Assembly: GCF_000759675.1 (NCBI RefSeq)
Contig: NZ_BAWM01000009.1
Span: forward strand, 1-64,000
Direction of reading: 5' to 3'
Origin: Neobacillus niacini
GTDB lineage: Bacteria; Bacillota; Bacilli; Bacillales; Cytobacillaceae
DNA length: 64,000 nucleotides
Shown here one piece after another: positions 53,267 through 61,687 of the stretch; within the stretch, counting starts at the first letter, position 1; each line of letters starts with the position of its first letter. Both the position numbers and the translations under genes were made by a program. The notes beneath the pieces were generated by a model, which was not told where the DNA came from, did not search any database, and saw nothing but the letters and a program-made list of their open reading frames with translations.

Positions 53267-53929
53267 TTACTTAATTATTTCCCATTTCTTATGATTAGCT
53301 ACTTCTAAAAGACGAGGCTCTGGGTTAACAGCAACAGGATTTCCTACTAATTCAAGAACATTTAAATCAGTGAAACTATCCCCATATGCAAAGCTATTTT
53401 GCCAATCAACCTTCATGTTAGATAGATGGGCATTAATAAATTCCGTTTTTCGTTCACCATAAATATAGTTGATAGAAGAGTTCTTCATCAGTTTTTCATC
53501 ATTAAAGGGAATACTGCTTCCGATAATACAATCAAAGTTAACATTTTTCGTAACTGAGTTAAGGAGTGGCTCATAGGCTCCTGAGACAAGCATTGTATAA
53601 TAGCCATCCATTCTGTGTTGTTCAAGTCTATGTAACATCGGTTCACTAAGATTTTGACTCATAATCCCGCCAATTTGTGAAAAAAACTGCTCAATTTCTG
53701 CTTTTGGAGAAGAACCAAAAGCAGCTATATAGGACCTCATTGAATACTCTTTCATTTTTTGTTCAGGATAAAGTTTACATTTGTATGCAAGGTAAACCGG
53801 TAAAATCCTAAGGAAGAAGTTCCGATACTTATGAAAATGTATAGGATGATTCTTCAAATGCCCCATCAAAAGCGGGAACGTCTCATTAGGAAATAAAGTT
53901 CCATCGAAATCAAAAATTGCAACCTTCAT
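53267..53929 (-). CDS. HAD-superfamily phosphatase, subfamily IB (SerB-like)
   Basis: A 220-residue cytoplasmic phosphatase: motif I AIFDFDGTLFPNETF, motif II Ser in YTMLVSGAYEPLL, motif III Lys in ERKTEFINAH, and motif IV FAYGDSFTDLNVLELVG. The helical C1 cap between motifs I and II places it with the HAD-IB family (phosphoserine phosphatase and lipid-phosphate relatives). The substrate is not evident. Its terminator appears to have been split by the insertion of the Tn3-type element. It starts 34 bp after the DegV gene's stop, so they may be co-transcribed. Confidence 0.9.
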   Translation of the reverse strand: MKVAIFDFDGTLFPNETFPLLMGHLKNHPIHFHKYRNFFLRILPVYLAYKCKLYPEQKMKEYSMRSYIAAFGSSPKAEIEQFFSQIGGIMSQNLSEPMLHRLEQHRMDGYYTMLVSGAYEPLLNSVTKNVNFDCIIGSSIPFNDEKLMKNSSINYIYGERKTEFINAHLSNMKVDWQNSFAYGDSFTDLNVLELVGNPVAVNPEPRLLEVANHKKWEIIK

Positions 53930-53963
53930 ATTATCAGCCTTTCTTATCGTTTATTTACCACTC

Positions 53964-54815
53964 CTAAACTTCTAATCCTGCAATTCCGATACCGCCAGGT
54001 CCAGCATGAGTAGATATCATGGCGCCGGCTTGAATCCATTTTACATTTTTGAAACCAGTTTCTTTTGCGATTTTATCCATCCCTTGCTTGATCCCTTCAT
54101 AAAGTCCGATCGAGTAAAGAAGATAAAGTTGTTCTCTATCAATGTCATATTGATCTAAATAATCTCGCATGAGTTTTACTGAAACTACATCCATATTTCC
54201 ACGATATTTTTTTGTTGAAACTAGATTTCCATCAATTAATTCAATACGTGGCTTTATTTTTAACAAAGCTCCTCCGAGATAAGCTAGATTACTAACTCGT
54301 CCACCTGCTCTTAAAAATTCTAATCTGCCGGGAACGAAAGCCAGTCTTGATTTAGGAACTTTTGATTCAATCTTTTCTACTAAGCGAACAGGGTCAATCG
54401 AGGGTTCATTCTCTAATAAGGAAACCGCATACATCATAATAGCCGTTAATCCACCTGTAACGTTCAATGCGTCAATTAGAAAAATATCATCCAATTCTTC
54501 CGTTGCGATGATCGCATTTTGGAAGGAAGAAGATGCCTTTGACGTATAGCCTATATGTATGATGATGCAATCAGGATAATCATTTTTGATCTTCGCGAAA
54601 AATTCAAGATATTCATGGGAATTGGTGGACGTTGTTGAGGGTATTTTCTTCGTCCGTTCGTAATAATCATAAATATCCGTTACAGGTAACGAACCATCTA
54701 AATAATCCTTTCCATCCATGATCACGTGCATCGGGACCACTTGAACATTATGTTTATTAGCCAATTCTACTGGTAAATCCGCACCACTCTCTGTCGTTAA
54801 AATAATTCTTCTCAT
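53964..54815 (-). CDS. DegV family fatty-acid-binding protein
   Basis: A 283-residue protein: ILTTESGADLPVELANKHNV, VPMHVIMDGKDYLDGS, IPSTTSTNSHEYLEFFAKI (with the fatty-acid carboxylate contact Thr/Ser), 'IHIGYTSKASSSFQNA', LDDIFLIDALNVTGG and GRLEFLRAGGRVSNL, ending 'GAMISTHAGPGGIGI'. DegV/FakB proteins present exogenous fatty acids to the kinase FakA. Confident family call. Confidence 0.93.
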   Translation of the reverse strand: MRRIILTTESGADLPVELANKHNVQVVPMHVIMDGKDYLDGSLPVTDIYDYYERTKKIPSTTSTNSHEYLEFFAKIKNDYPDCIIIHIGYTSKASSSFQNAIIATEELDDIFLIDALNVTGGLTAIMMYAVSLLENEPSIDPVRLVEKIESKVPKSRLAFVPGRLEFLRAGGRVSNLAYLGGALLKIKPRIELIDGNLVSTKKYRGNMDVVSVKLMRDYLDQYDIDREQLYLLYSIGLYEGIKQGMDKIAKETGFKNVKWIQAGAMISTHAGPGGIGIAGLEV

Positions 54816-55009
54816 AAATATCCCCCAATTCTATATAAAAGCCATTACGATTCATTTGCATTTTTAAGTTCTACTCTACTATACATGAAAAAGGTGGATA
54901 GGCTAAACATATCCAGAAAGAAATATTAAGTACCTATACACCAACAATAGGTTACGCAAAGCCGATAAATGATATAATAGCAATATCACATGAATGAGGT
55001 GTTTAATAA

Positions 55010-55519
55010 TTGAAAGTACTTGAAACAGATCGTTTAATTCTTCGATGGTTAACAACAGATGATGCAGCGTTTATACTCGAACTTTTAAATGACCCTTCTT
55101 GGATACACTATATTGGAGATAAAGGTGTACGAACGCTTGAAGATGCTAAGAACTATATTTTAACTGGCCCCTTAAATATGTATTCCCAACTGGGCTTTGG
55201 TCTTTATCTGGTAGAACGAAAGCAAGGAAAGAGCCCCATTGGCATTTGCGGTTTATTAAAAAGAGATACACTAGAAAATGCTGATATTGGCTTTGCTTTT
55301 CTATCTAGATATCAATCACAAGGTTATGGATTTGAGTCAGCCTCTGCGGCGCTTAAATATGGACATGAACAACTGCATCTTAAGAGAATCTTGGCCATAA
55401 CATCTATGGACAATCATGGTTCCTCCAAGCTGCTTGAAAAAATCGGAATGAAATTTGAAAGGACGATTAGTTTTCCGAATGAAACGGAAGAGCTTAAATT
55501 GTTTGCATCTGAATTATAA
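55010..55519 (+). CDS. GNAT family N-acetyltransferase (RimJ/RimL-like)
   Basis: A 169-residue acetyltransferase starting at TTG 55010 after GAGGTG: LETDRLILRWLTTDDAAFIL, WIHYIGDKGVRTLEDAKNY, 'FGLYLVERKQGKSPIGICG', NADIGFAFLSRYQSQGYGFE (acetyl-CoA pyrophosphate loop) and SSKLLEKIGMKFER. The substrate is probably a protein N-terminus or a small amine. Stands alone, divergent from the DegV gene. Confidence 0.92.
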   Translation: MKVLETDRLILRWLTTDDAAFILELLNDPSWIHYIGDKGVRTLEDAKNYILTGPLNMYSQLGFGLYLVERKQGKSPIGICGLLKRDTLENADIGFAFLSRYQSQGYGFESASAALKYGHEQLHLKRILAITSMDNHGSSKLLEKIGMKFERTISFPNETEELKLFASEL

Positions 55520-55552
55520 AAATCTTCGGTTTATCCAATTTCCGTTTTCAAT

Positions 55553-55640
55553 CCTGTCAGAATGAGACCGGTATTCGGACAGCTTTCCCCAATTTTGGGA
55601 CTTGTTAGTCCGAATGAGACCGGTATTTGGACAGCTTTTC
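55553..55640. repeat. tandem GTC.GAATGAGACCGGTATT.GGACAGCTTT repeat
   Basis: Two copies, 55553-55586 and 55606-55640, of GAATGAGACCGGTATT(C/T)GGACAGCTTT, about 53 bp apart. Each contains a GTCCGAAT/ATTCGGAC palindrome. I recognise the type as a recurring Bacillus intergenic repeat. Function unknown. Confidence 0.6.
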
Positions 55641-55691
55641 CTTTTTTAGGTCTCCCTTGTCCCAATCACTCTACATACGCTCAGTAAATGT

Positions 55692-55744
55692 CTTAGGCTC
55701 AATTTTTAGCAATGTTAGCACAATATTTACGAATTGAGCCTAAG
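55692..55744. repeat. inverted repeat TTAGGCTCAATT
   Basis: CTTAGGCTCAATT and AATTGAGCCTAAG are perfect 13-bp complements about 27 bases apart. It may be a terminator of the acetyltransferase gene or part of a small repeat element. Confidence 0.5.
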
Positions 55745-55962
55745 AAAAAGAACTGCTGTAGGAATCAAAGAAAAAGAAACTTTAAAGTTCCGAGATACTT
55801 TTTAAATGATTAATAGCAAAGTAATATTTTTGGGTTCAGAACACAATTACTGTACCTCAGCCCATATATATAAATATAGACGGGCTCCAATTTCCTTTCT
55901 GAGTGTATTATATAGTGTAATGTCATAATAGCTCTCCATACATTCGAAAGGAAGTGTAAAAA

Positions 55963-56145
55963 ATGGATAATAACTTACCATTTGTTGGTGGTGCTAATGT
56001 TCTTCCCCAGCCTCCATTGTCTTACGGCTATGCGGCTCCTGTTTATGGCGATTGTATTCCTGCTCGTGGGTGTGATAATTTTATAATCATAGTAGTGTTG
56101 TTTATTTTATTAATCATTATTGGTGCAGTTTGTTTCTGCGTTTAA
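55963..56145 (+). CDS. SscA/YjcZ-like sporulation peptide
   Basis: A 60-residue peptide with a Gly/Pro/Tyr-rich front (PQPPLSYGYAAPVYGDC) and a C-terminal hydrophobic helix FIIIVVLFILLIIIGAVCF, the pattern of the SscA/YjcZ family of small spore-assembly peptides. AAAGGAAG is 7 nt before the ATG. The extra cysteines (CIPARGCDN and CFC) are unusual for the group. Expression during sporulation is inferred from family membership. Confidence 0.75.
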   Translation: MDNNLPFVGGANVLPQPPLSYGYAAPVYGDCIPARGCDNFIIIVVLFILLIIIGAVCFCV

Positions 56146-56531
56146 AAGGCTGACCTGAGGAGTAGCTGGTGAGTATAAATCTTTGTCACTACCCTTGTCA
56201 GTTGGTAAGGGGAATGACGTACCGTAGTGTCAATGGTGTTCAAACATGAAGATTTTATCGAGTTAGATGATTAGCTTAGACTAAATCTATTAAATAATCC
56301 TCATCTTTACTCCGGATGAGGATTATTTTTCCTTAAATTTAATATTTTATCACCATTTATTATTTATTCTGGATTTTAAACATCGTCGATAATCAACTAT
56401 TTGGCAATCTCAATTCGACTGGTGCTGCATAAAATAGTGGGGTTTAATGTCACCTCTTATTCCATAAATGTCCCGATTGATGAATAAAAACTAATTTATG
56501 GTTAACTGCTGTATCCTTTGAAACTTCCATC
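56146..56531. other. intergenic region between convergent genes
   Basis: Contains a stretch rich in GTAG/CTAC words (about 56155-56240) that may fold, the terminator at 56294-56333, and AT-rich DNA. No gene is seen. Confidence 0.4.
56294..56333 (+). terminator. terminator downstream of the spore peptide
   Basis: ATAATCCTCATC and GATGAGGATTAT pair around TTTACTCCG, followed by TTTTTCC on the plus strand. Confidence 0.8.
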
Positions 56532-56846
56532 TTAAGAAACAAGTTTTAAACCTATTGCTGCACCTAAAACCATAGTAATAAAAATAATTCTTCGCCAGTC
56601 TTTTGACTCACCATAAAAAAGCATTCCTAATACTGCCCCTCCAGAAGCACCAATTCCTGTCCAGATTGCATATGCTGTCCCCATAGGTAGTGTTCTCATA
56701 GCGTAAGCTAGAAACAGAAAACTCGCTCCAAACCCTAAAAATAACTGAACTAAAGATTGCCAATTACGATCCTTATGCAATTTATTAATCATAGTAACGC
56801 CAAACATTTCAAATATTCCTGCTAAGATTAAAGATATCCACGCCAT
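56532..56846 (-). CDS. ykkD: SMR family guanidinium exporter subunit, YkkD-like
   Basis: A 104-residue four-helix small multidrug resistance protein: AWISLILAGIFEMFGVTMIN with the essential Glu13, 'FGASFLFLAYAMRTLPMGTA', YAIWTGIGASGGAVLGMLFY and IIFITMVLGAAIGLKLVS. It is the second gene of a pair, and only a few bases separate the two. With its partner and the guanidine-I riboswitch upstream it forms the YkkCD-type heteromeric exporter of guanidinium. Confidence 0.9.
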   Translation of the reverse strand: MAWISLILAGIFEMFGVTMINKLHKDRNWQSLVQLFLGFGASFLFLAYAMRTLPMGTAYAIWTGIGASGGAVLGMLFYGESKDWRRIIFITMVLGAAIGLKLVS

Positions 56847-56851
56847 TAGAA

Positions 56852-57187
56852 TTAAGCTCCTTCCTGAACATTGTCTTTTGTAACTAATTTCAAGCCAATT
56901 ACACCTGCTAATAAAAATAAAATCAAAAGTATTTTGCTTACATTAAAAGGTTCTCCAAAGAAAATAATTTCAGAAATAACTGTTCCGGCTGTACCCATTC
57001 CTACAAAAACTGCATAAACCGTTCCCACTGGAAGTTTTCGTCCAGCCATAATCATTAAATAAAAGCTGATAATGATGGAAATAACTGTTCCAGTCCAAGT
57101 CCAAAAGTCGTTTGCGTGTTTTAACCCTATAACCCAAAAAACTTCAAAAAAAGCAGCAATAAAAACTTTAACCCAATTAGTATTCAT
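56852..57187 (-). CDS. ykkC: SMR family guanidinium exporter subunit, YkkC-like
   Basis: A 111-residue four-helix SMR protein: [20 protein letters not shown] (essential Glu), [20 protein letters not shown], '[20 protein letters not shown]' and [17 protein letters not shown]. First gene after the guanidine-I riboswitch. ATG follows GGAGGTTG. The lengths of the pair (111 and 104) match Bacillus subtilis YkkC and YkkD. Confidence 0.9.
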   Translation of the reverse strand: MNTNWVKVFIAAFFEVFWVIGLKHANDFWTWTGTVISIIISFYLMIMAGRKLPVGTVYAVFVGMGTAGTVISEIIFFGEPFNVSKILLILFLLAGVIGLKLVTKDNVQEGA

Positions 57188-57223
57188 TTAAATACAACCT
57201 CCAATTTTATTATTACCAAAAAC

Positions 57224-57343
57224 AAAAAAAGCCTAAGAGATAACTGTTAACAGTTTCTCCCAGGCTTTTATCCTTCCGTGACACAGCATTGCTGTGAGTT
57301 TTCTCTCGGACCAGACCAACACTCATTGTTGCGGAACCCTAGA
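57224..57343 (-). promoter_or_regulatory. guanidine-I (ykkC) riboswitch with terminator
   Basis: On the minus strand CTAGGGTTCCGC opens the aptamer, followed by TCTGGTCCGAGAGAAAACTC, then GTCACGGAAGGATAAAAGCC and TGGGAGAAACTG. These are the invariant blocks of the guanidine-I class. The last part, AGCCTGGGAGA, can pair with TCTCTTAGGCT to form a terminator ending TTTTTTTG (57224-57260). Ligand binding should open expression of the SMR pair. Confidence 0.95.
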
Positions 57344-57438
57344 AAACATTTAATTTATATAATTACATTAAATTATACACACATTAATAATTAATACAAG
57401 AGTAAAATCCGCCGTTTTTTGTATTGAATTAGTGGTAA

Positions 57439-58107
57439 TTAGAGTTTTACCGATGGCAATTCGTTAAAGAACGCTACATCTTCAATAGGAAGACGTGTAG
57501 TAGGATGTCCTGGTTTCGATGCTTTTCCGATAGCAATGAGCATAACCGGGACAAACTGTTCGGAAATTTCGAAAGCTTCCACGAACTTCGCTTTATCGTA
57601 CCCTCCCATCGGAACAGTGTCGTAACCTTTGGATCGGGCGACAAGCATAAGCTGCATCGAAATAAGACCTCCATCCGTATATACGATTTGGCGAGCCACT
57701 TCAGGCGGCAAGTTTGAGTACATGCCGACTGTTCGTTCGATGAATGATTTAGCCGTATCAGCCGGCATAAAGCCTGCTTCAACTGCCTGCCCATAAATTT
57801 TTTCGGCTTTCTTGTAGCTTTCCACATCCCCAAGCACAGCAATTATGGCTGAAGCTTCGACTACTTGTTGTTGGTTAAACGCGATTGGTAAAAGCTTTTC
57901 CTTCAACTCCGGTTTATCGATGACTAGAAAACGCCAAGGTTGCAGGTTCGAAGACGAAGGTGCCAACGTTGCCAGCTCCAATATTTCGGTCATTTCTTCG
58001 CGTGAGATCCGCACTGTTGGGTCATATGTACGAACAGATCGACGTTCGCGAATAACATCTAAGAACATTTGCTGTTCGAGCTTTTCTATAGTTTGAGTGT
58101 TTGACAT
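57439..58107 (-). CDS. nitroreductase family oxidoreductase
   Basis: A 222-residue FMN-dependent NAD(P)H oxidoreductase: 'VIRERRSVRTYDPTVRISRE' (Arg-rich FMN phosphate site), LATLAPSSSNLQPWRFLVID, 'QQVVEASAIIAVLGDVESY', QLMLVARSKGYDTVPMGGYD and VPVMLIAIGKASKPGHPTTR. ATG follows AGGAGG. Probably a homodimer reducing quinones or nitro compounds. Stands alone. Confidence 0.93.
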   Translation of the reverse strand: MSNTQTIEKLEQQMFLDVIRERRSVRTYDPTVRISREEMTEILELATLAPSSSNLQPWRFLVIDKPELKEKLLPIAFNQQQVVEASAIIAVLGDVESYKKAEKIYGQAVEAGFMPADTAKSFIERTVGMYSNLPPEVARQIVYTDGGLISMQLMLVARSKGYDTVPMGGYDKAKFVEAFEISEQFVPVMLIAIGKASKPGHPTTRLPIEDVAFFNELPSVKL

Positions 58108-58588
58108 AATAATTCCTCCTAGTAATGATAGTTTACTTTATCTCTACTACGAACATTTTATGGGATATTCAAATATAGTAAGAGTTTATAACCCTATCAT
58201 GAAAAATGTGATAAAAGATACTTCTGCCACTAATGTTTGCATCTTACTAAATTACCTTACTCACATTGAACCCAATTGTCAAAAATAATACATTAGTAAC
58301 TTAAACCATTAAGCCCGCTAATACCCTTTCATTTGGGAGGAAAAAAGCCGATTTCCCCTACGCTAAGGGGGGTAGCTTCAGGAATTGCGGATTTACAAGG
58401 TAAAGGAAATTCTAATATAAAAAGCCCAATTTCTCAGTATTTACCATGAGAAATTAGGCTTTTTCGTTAATCCATTAATGTGCCCGATTGCAAAATAATC
58501 TATAAAGTACAGGAGTTGTAGCAAATTTTTGCTTGATTAATATATATGATAATATTAGATAGTATTAGACAAACAGGTGGTGATGATA
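58108..58588. other. intergenic region between divergent genes
   Basis: No convincing gene. It holds the nitroreductase upstream region, a GC-rich patch TTTCCCCTACGCTAAGGGGG near 58363, a terminator-like hairpin (58418-58465), and the NUDIX gene leader. Confidence 0.45.
58418..58465. terminator. terminator-like hairpin
   Basis: AAAAAGCCCAATTTCTC and GAGAAATTAGGCTTTTT pair around AGTATTTACCAT. No gene ends nearby on either strand; possibly the relic of a lost gene. Confidence 0.65.
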
Positions 58589-59206
58589 TTGGAACCTAAA
58601 TGGCTGGATTGGGCGAAACAACTTCAATCCATTGCGCAAACGGGATTAACGTATTCAAAAGATGTTTATGACTTGGAGAGATTTGAATTAATAAGAAATA
58701 TAAGCGTTGACATTTTAGCACATCACACAGCTATGGACAGGCCTGTAATTAAAGATTTATTTGCAGGTGAAACTGGTTATGCAACACCTAAGGTTGATAT
58801 TAGGGCAGTAATCTTTAAGGATGATAAAATACTTATGGTCCGTGAAAATACCGATGGTAACTGGGCATTACCTGGCGGCTGGGCTGACATTGGACATACC
58901 CCAAGCGAAGTCGCTGTTAAAGAAGTAAAAGAAGAATCGGGATTTAATGTGAAACCGATCAGAGTATTAGCTGTAACCGATAAAAAGTGCCACCCACATC
59001 CTCCTTCTGCTTTTCATGTTTATAAAATATTTATACAATGTGAAATAATTGGCGGGCAGCCAGCTATAGGAATTGAAACAAGTGAAGTGAAGTTCTTTGC
59101 TGAAAACGAACTGCCTCCTCTGTCAACAGCTAGGAATACAAAAACACAAATTGAGATGGCTTTTAAATACTTAAAAAATCCCCATGAAGCCGTTTATTTT
59201 GATTAA
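58589..59206 (+). CDS. NUDIX hydrolase (ADP-ribose pyrophosphatase-like)
   Basis: A protein of about 205 residues. The N-terminal Nudix_N_2 helical domain has EPKWLDWAKQLQSIAQTGLT and DVYDLERFELIRNISVDIL. The NUDIX box is GGWADIGHTPSEVAVKEVKE followed by ESGF, a complete GX5EX7REVxEExG-type signature with V for the usual R. I chose TTG 58589, with AGGTGG about 7 nt upstream, over ATG 58583. It probably hydrolyses nucleoside-diphosphate sugars or ADP-ribose. A terminator follows. Confidence 0.9.
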   Translation: MEPKWLDWAKQLQSIAQTGLTYSKDVYDLERFELIRNISVDILAHHTAMDRPVIKDLFAGETGYATPKVDIRAVIFKDDKILMVRENTDGNWALPGGWADIGHTPSEVAVKEVKEESGFNVKPIRVLAVTDKKCHPHPPSAFHVYKIFIQCEIIGGQPAIGIETSEVKFFAENELPPLSTARNTKTQIEMAFKYLKNPHEAVYFD

Positions 59207-59255
59207 GTATATTATATAAAGGTAACTTCATTTTTTTAATCTCTAAATGTTTAAG

Positions 59256-59298
59256 ACCAAGATATATTTGAAATCCCTCAAAATACATCTTGGTTTTG
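59256..59298 (+). terminator. terminator of the NUDIX gene
   Basis: ACCAAGATATATTT and AATACATCTTGGT pair with one mismatch around GAAATCCCTCA, followed by TTTTG. Confidence 0.7.
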
Positions 59299-59387
59299 AA
59301 TTTCTATTTTCTTTAAAGCCCCGAATCTTCACACTAAAATTTATACTCCTATATTTCAAGAATCTTATAATGTGTCTTGTTTGAACT

Positions 59388-59885
59388 TCACTCTTTATCT
59401 TTATATTTTGGCCATTGCATCTTAATAGATTCTCTGAATTGGTACATATTAAAGTTTTTACCAGGACAACTTTTTGCGATACCTTTTAATTCACGATGTC
59501 CCAGAATGTTAGTAGTTGATAAATTATATTGATGTAGTAGGAAAATGCATAGTTTCCTTAATGATTTTAGCTGCTCTAATAATGGAGTATGAATATCAAA
59601 GTTACCAGCTAAACAAATACCTATTGATTTTTCATTATATGAATATGCGTGTGCTCCAATATGGTATCCTCTTCCTTTAATAATTTCACCATTTTCCTCA
59701 ATAAAAAAATTGTATCCTATTCCACTCCATCCACGATGATCCTGATGAAACCTATGCGTCTTATTAATATCCCAACCTATTTCTTCTGTATGATGTACAA
59801 TGATGTACATGACATCTTTTAAAGGAATCAGCGGTTCTTTAAACGATAAATTAATATCTTTAATCAATCCCGGTTCAACTTTCAT
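59388..59885 (-). CDS. N-acetylmuramoyl-L-alanine amidase, PGRP/T7-lysozyme fold
   Basis: A 165-residue amidase_2 domain alone. Zinc ligands are the His in YIIVHHTEE, His in LGHRELKG and Cys in KSCPGKNF. The catalytic Tyr is in GIGYNFFIEENGEI and further landmarks are GYHIGAHAYSYNEKSIGICL. No signal peptide, wall-binding domain or holin is present, so export is unclear. It starts 15 bp after the PP2C phosphatase gene, and both proteins begin MKVE. Usual homologues are phage endolysins or sporulation enzymes; this one is a stand-alone copy next to a phosphatase. Confidence 0.9.
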   Translation of the reverse strand: MKVEPGLIKDINLSFKEPLIPLKDVMYIIVHHTEEIGWDINKTHRFHQDHRGWSGIGYNFFIEENGEIIKGRGYHIGAHAYSYNEKSIGICLAGNFDIHTPLLEQLKSLRKLCIFLLHQYNLSTTNILGHRELKGIAKSCPGKNFNMYQFRESIKMQWPKYKDKE

Positions 59886-59900
59886 GTATACTTCTCCTCA

Positions 59901-60713
59901 TCACATAAACTGAATCATGATCCCAGTCTTATCATCTGAGCGAAGATAATTCCTTTTCTCATATTGTTCTAATGCCATAGCATATACATGTAAACCGCTT
60001 GTATTTATCCTATTAAATGTTTCTTCAATTGAATAGTTTGGATGAAAAAGACCATCTGTTATCATTAATAATGTTTTGATTTCACTGATATATACTTGAC
60101 CATGCTGAATAAAATTTAAAACTTCTTTTTTTCCATTCGCTACAGTGTACCCATATTCCATATTAGCTAATGAACGATTAAAGATAAGCTGTTGAGTACG
60201 ATTCTGATAATACTCCTCATCTGGAATTTTAATTCCTTGCTTTCTTTGTTCCTCACGCCATGCCTTCGATCTATAACTTATACCTTTTACAGTATCCCTT
60301 GTTAAGGCTTTTATGGTTCCGTTTTGATACTCAGCAATGATCATACAATCACCAAGCTGTGCATAAGAAATCTTTCCGTCTTTTTCAATCTTTATAATTG
60401 CAGCACATGTTGACCAAAGATTTTCATGTTTTTCCTGATTCACCTTGTATTTTTCCATGAGTTCTCTCAACATTCTATTTGCAGCCATGATTCCTTCACC
60501 TAATGAAAGATTACTTCGGTAGTGTCTAAAGAAATAATCTTTAAATATATTAGATGCTAAATATGCACCGTTCATTCCGTTTTCATCTTTGAATGGCATT
60601 AATGGAGTTGCCCCATCAAAAACCCCATAAACATTTATCTTTTCATTTAATACTAATGAATCTTCACTAACACTTTTATGAAGGGCAGCACTAAAAAAAG
60701 ACTCAACTTTCAT
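59901..60713 (-). CDS. PP2C-type serine/threonine phosphatase
   Basis: A 270-residue metal-dependent phosphatase fold: VYGVFDGATPLMPF (metal Asp), STCAAIIKIEKDGKISYAQL and GDCMIIAEY, LLMITDGLFHPN (third metal Asp) and RSDDKTGIMIQF (final metal Asp). The usual N-terminal RxxNQD Asp pair is replaced by the SEDSL stretch. There is no transmembrane segment or sensor domain. ATG follows GGAGGTGGAC. It probably dephosphorylates a protein. Co-transcribed with the amidase gene, an unusual pairing. Partner kinase not in this window. Confidence 0.8.
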   Translation of the reverse strand: MKVESFFSAALHKSVSEDSLVLNEKINVYGVFDGATPLMPFKDENGMNGAYLASNIFKDYFFRHYRSNLSLGEGIMAANRMLRELMEKYKVNQEKHENLWSTCAAIIKIEKDGKISYAQLGDCMIIAEYQNGTIKALTRDTVKGISYRSKAWREEQRKQGIKIPDEEYYQNRTQQLIFNRSLANMEYGYTVANGKKEVLNFIQHGQVYISEIKTLLMITDGLFHPNYSIEETFNRINTSGLHVYAMALEQYEKRNYLRSDDKTGIMIQFM

Positions 60714-60848
60714 TGGTTGTCCACCTCCTTTTTTATAAAAATTAACAGAAAAACGATTAAATAGATAAAGAAATTATATGATTTAATAGGAAATTTTATG
60801 GCTACTAATTTTCTATTGCTCTATTAATTTCCATAAACACGAATCAAT

Positions 60849-60899
60849 AAAAGCGAATGTTACCATCCAAATAAAAGGAGAGTAACATTCGCTTTTTTT
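60849..60899 (-). terminator. terminator of the duplicated-domain gene
   Basis: AAAAGCGAATGTTAC and GTAACATTCGCTTTTTTT pair around about 18 bases. It separates the hypothetical gene from the PP2C gene. The remaining 60714-60848 is AT-rich promoter DNA. Confidence 0.8.
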
Positions 60900-60981
60900 G
60901 TTATGAATTCGTGGTTTTAACTGTCCTGCCACTTCCTTTATTAAGGAAATATAAAATAAAAAACCTTTTTCTTAACTCTAA

Positions 60982-61488
60982 TCAAACTTCAATCTTTTCT
61001 GGATAAGAATACGATTCCTCAAGAAGCATTTCCCACTGTTCATACAAGCTATTAGCTGTCTCATAGTCTTCGTAGTCCAATGACAGATCTTCCTCTAATT
61101 TCTCTTTTAAACGAGAGCACATTCCTTCCCATCCCTCTAAGCTTTCGTTATCAACAAAGTTTGATAACATCGGTTTCGTTCTATTCCAATTTGAATAAAG
61201 GATGTTACACCATTCCAATAAATCCTCTCGGTATTGGTTTAGTTCCTCCATATCGACATATTGTTCAAATTCAAACTCCATCTCGTCTTGAAAAGCATTT
61301 ATTTCCAAATATTCTTCATCGATTTGGATTTGCCCTTCCATTTCCAAACAATATACAGAATCGACTTCAATTTCTTCTTGAAAAGCATTGGATTCTCTTT
61401 TTAGCAGTTCCAATTGTTCAAATAAAATTTTAGATGTTTCATGACACCATTCCAACAAATCGTCACGGTAACGTTTTTGTTCATTCAT
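60982..61488 (-). CDS. acidic hypothetical protein with two internal repeats
   Basis: A 168-residue, very Glu-rich soluble protein of unknown function. It is an internal duplication. RYRDDLLEWCHETSKILFEQ recurs as QYREDLLEWCNILYSNWNRT, and SNAFQEEIEVDSVY recurs near INAFQDEMEFEFEQ. Both repeats keep the DLLEWC motif, giving one Cys each. Helical throughout by eye. No signal peptide. The ATG is preceded by a weak site. I do not recognise the family. Confidence 0.7.
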   Translation of the reverse strand: MNEQKRYRDDLLEWCHETSKILFEQLELLKRESNAFQEEIEVDSVYCLEMEGQIQIDEEYLEINAFQDEMEFEFEQYVDMEELNQYREDLLEWCNILYSNWNRTKPMLSNFVDNESLEGWEGMCSRLKEKLEEDLSLDYEDYETANSLYEQWEMLLEESYSYPEKIEV

Positions 61489-61687
61489 TTTGATTCATTC
61501 CCCCACCCAGGTTATTTATTTCATCATTCTCTTCACAAAAGAACTGGTTATTTCTCGCCTATTTAATAACCACAATCTCATACTATGTAGAACAATTGTC
61601 CCAGGATTAGGCTATTACCTAATACAAAACACAACACTTCAGTAATGAAATGGAGAGAGAATCCCTGAACCAAATTCACTAATCACA

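Larger units (their letters stand above)
55520..55962. other. intergenic region with two repeat structures
   Basis: No gene is seen. It holds the GAATGAGACCGGTATT tandem repeat (55553-55640), the TTAGGCTCAATT inverted repeat (55692-55744), and the promoter region of the small spore peptide gene. Confidence 0.5.

Noticed and set aside
56146..56240. GGAGTAGCTGGTGAG...CACTACCC region resembling part of a yybP-ykoY (manganese) riboswitch
   Set aside because: The invariant second half of that class is not present and no manganese-related gene follows; it lies downstream of the spore peptide.
58097..58288. 63-codon plus-strand frame starting near the nitroreductase promoter
   Set aside because: It begins inside the complement of the nitroreductase ribosome-site region and has no recognisable similarity or ribosome site of its own.
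58340..58400. Possible solo Tn3-type end: CTACGCTAAGGGGGGTAGC next to a GGGGTAGCTTCAGG stretch, recalling the CTACGCTAAG inside the ends of the 46.9-53.1 kb element
   Set aside because: Only about ten bases match, no partner end or target duplication is visible, and the GGGG run is part of a small local palindrome.
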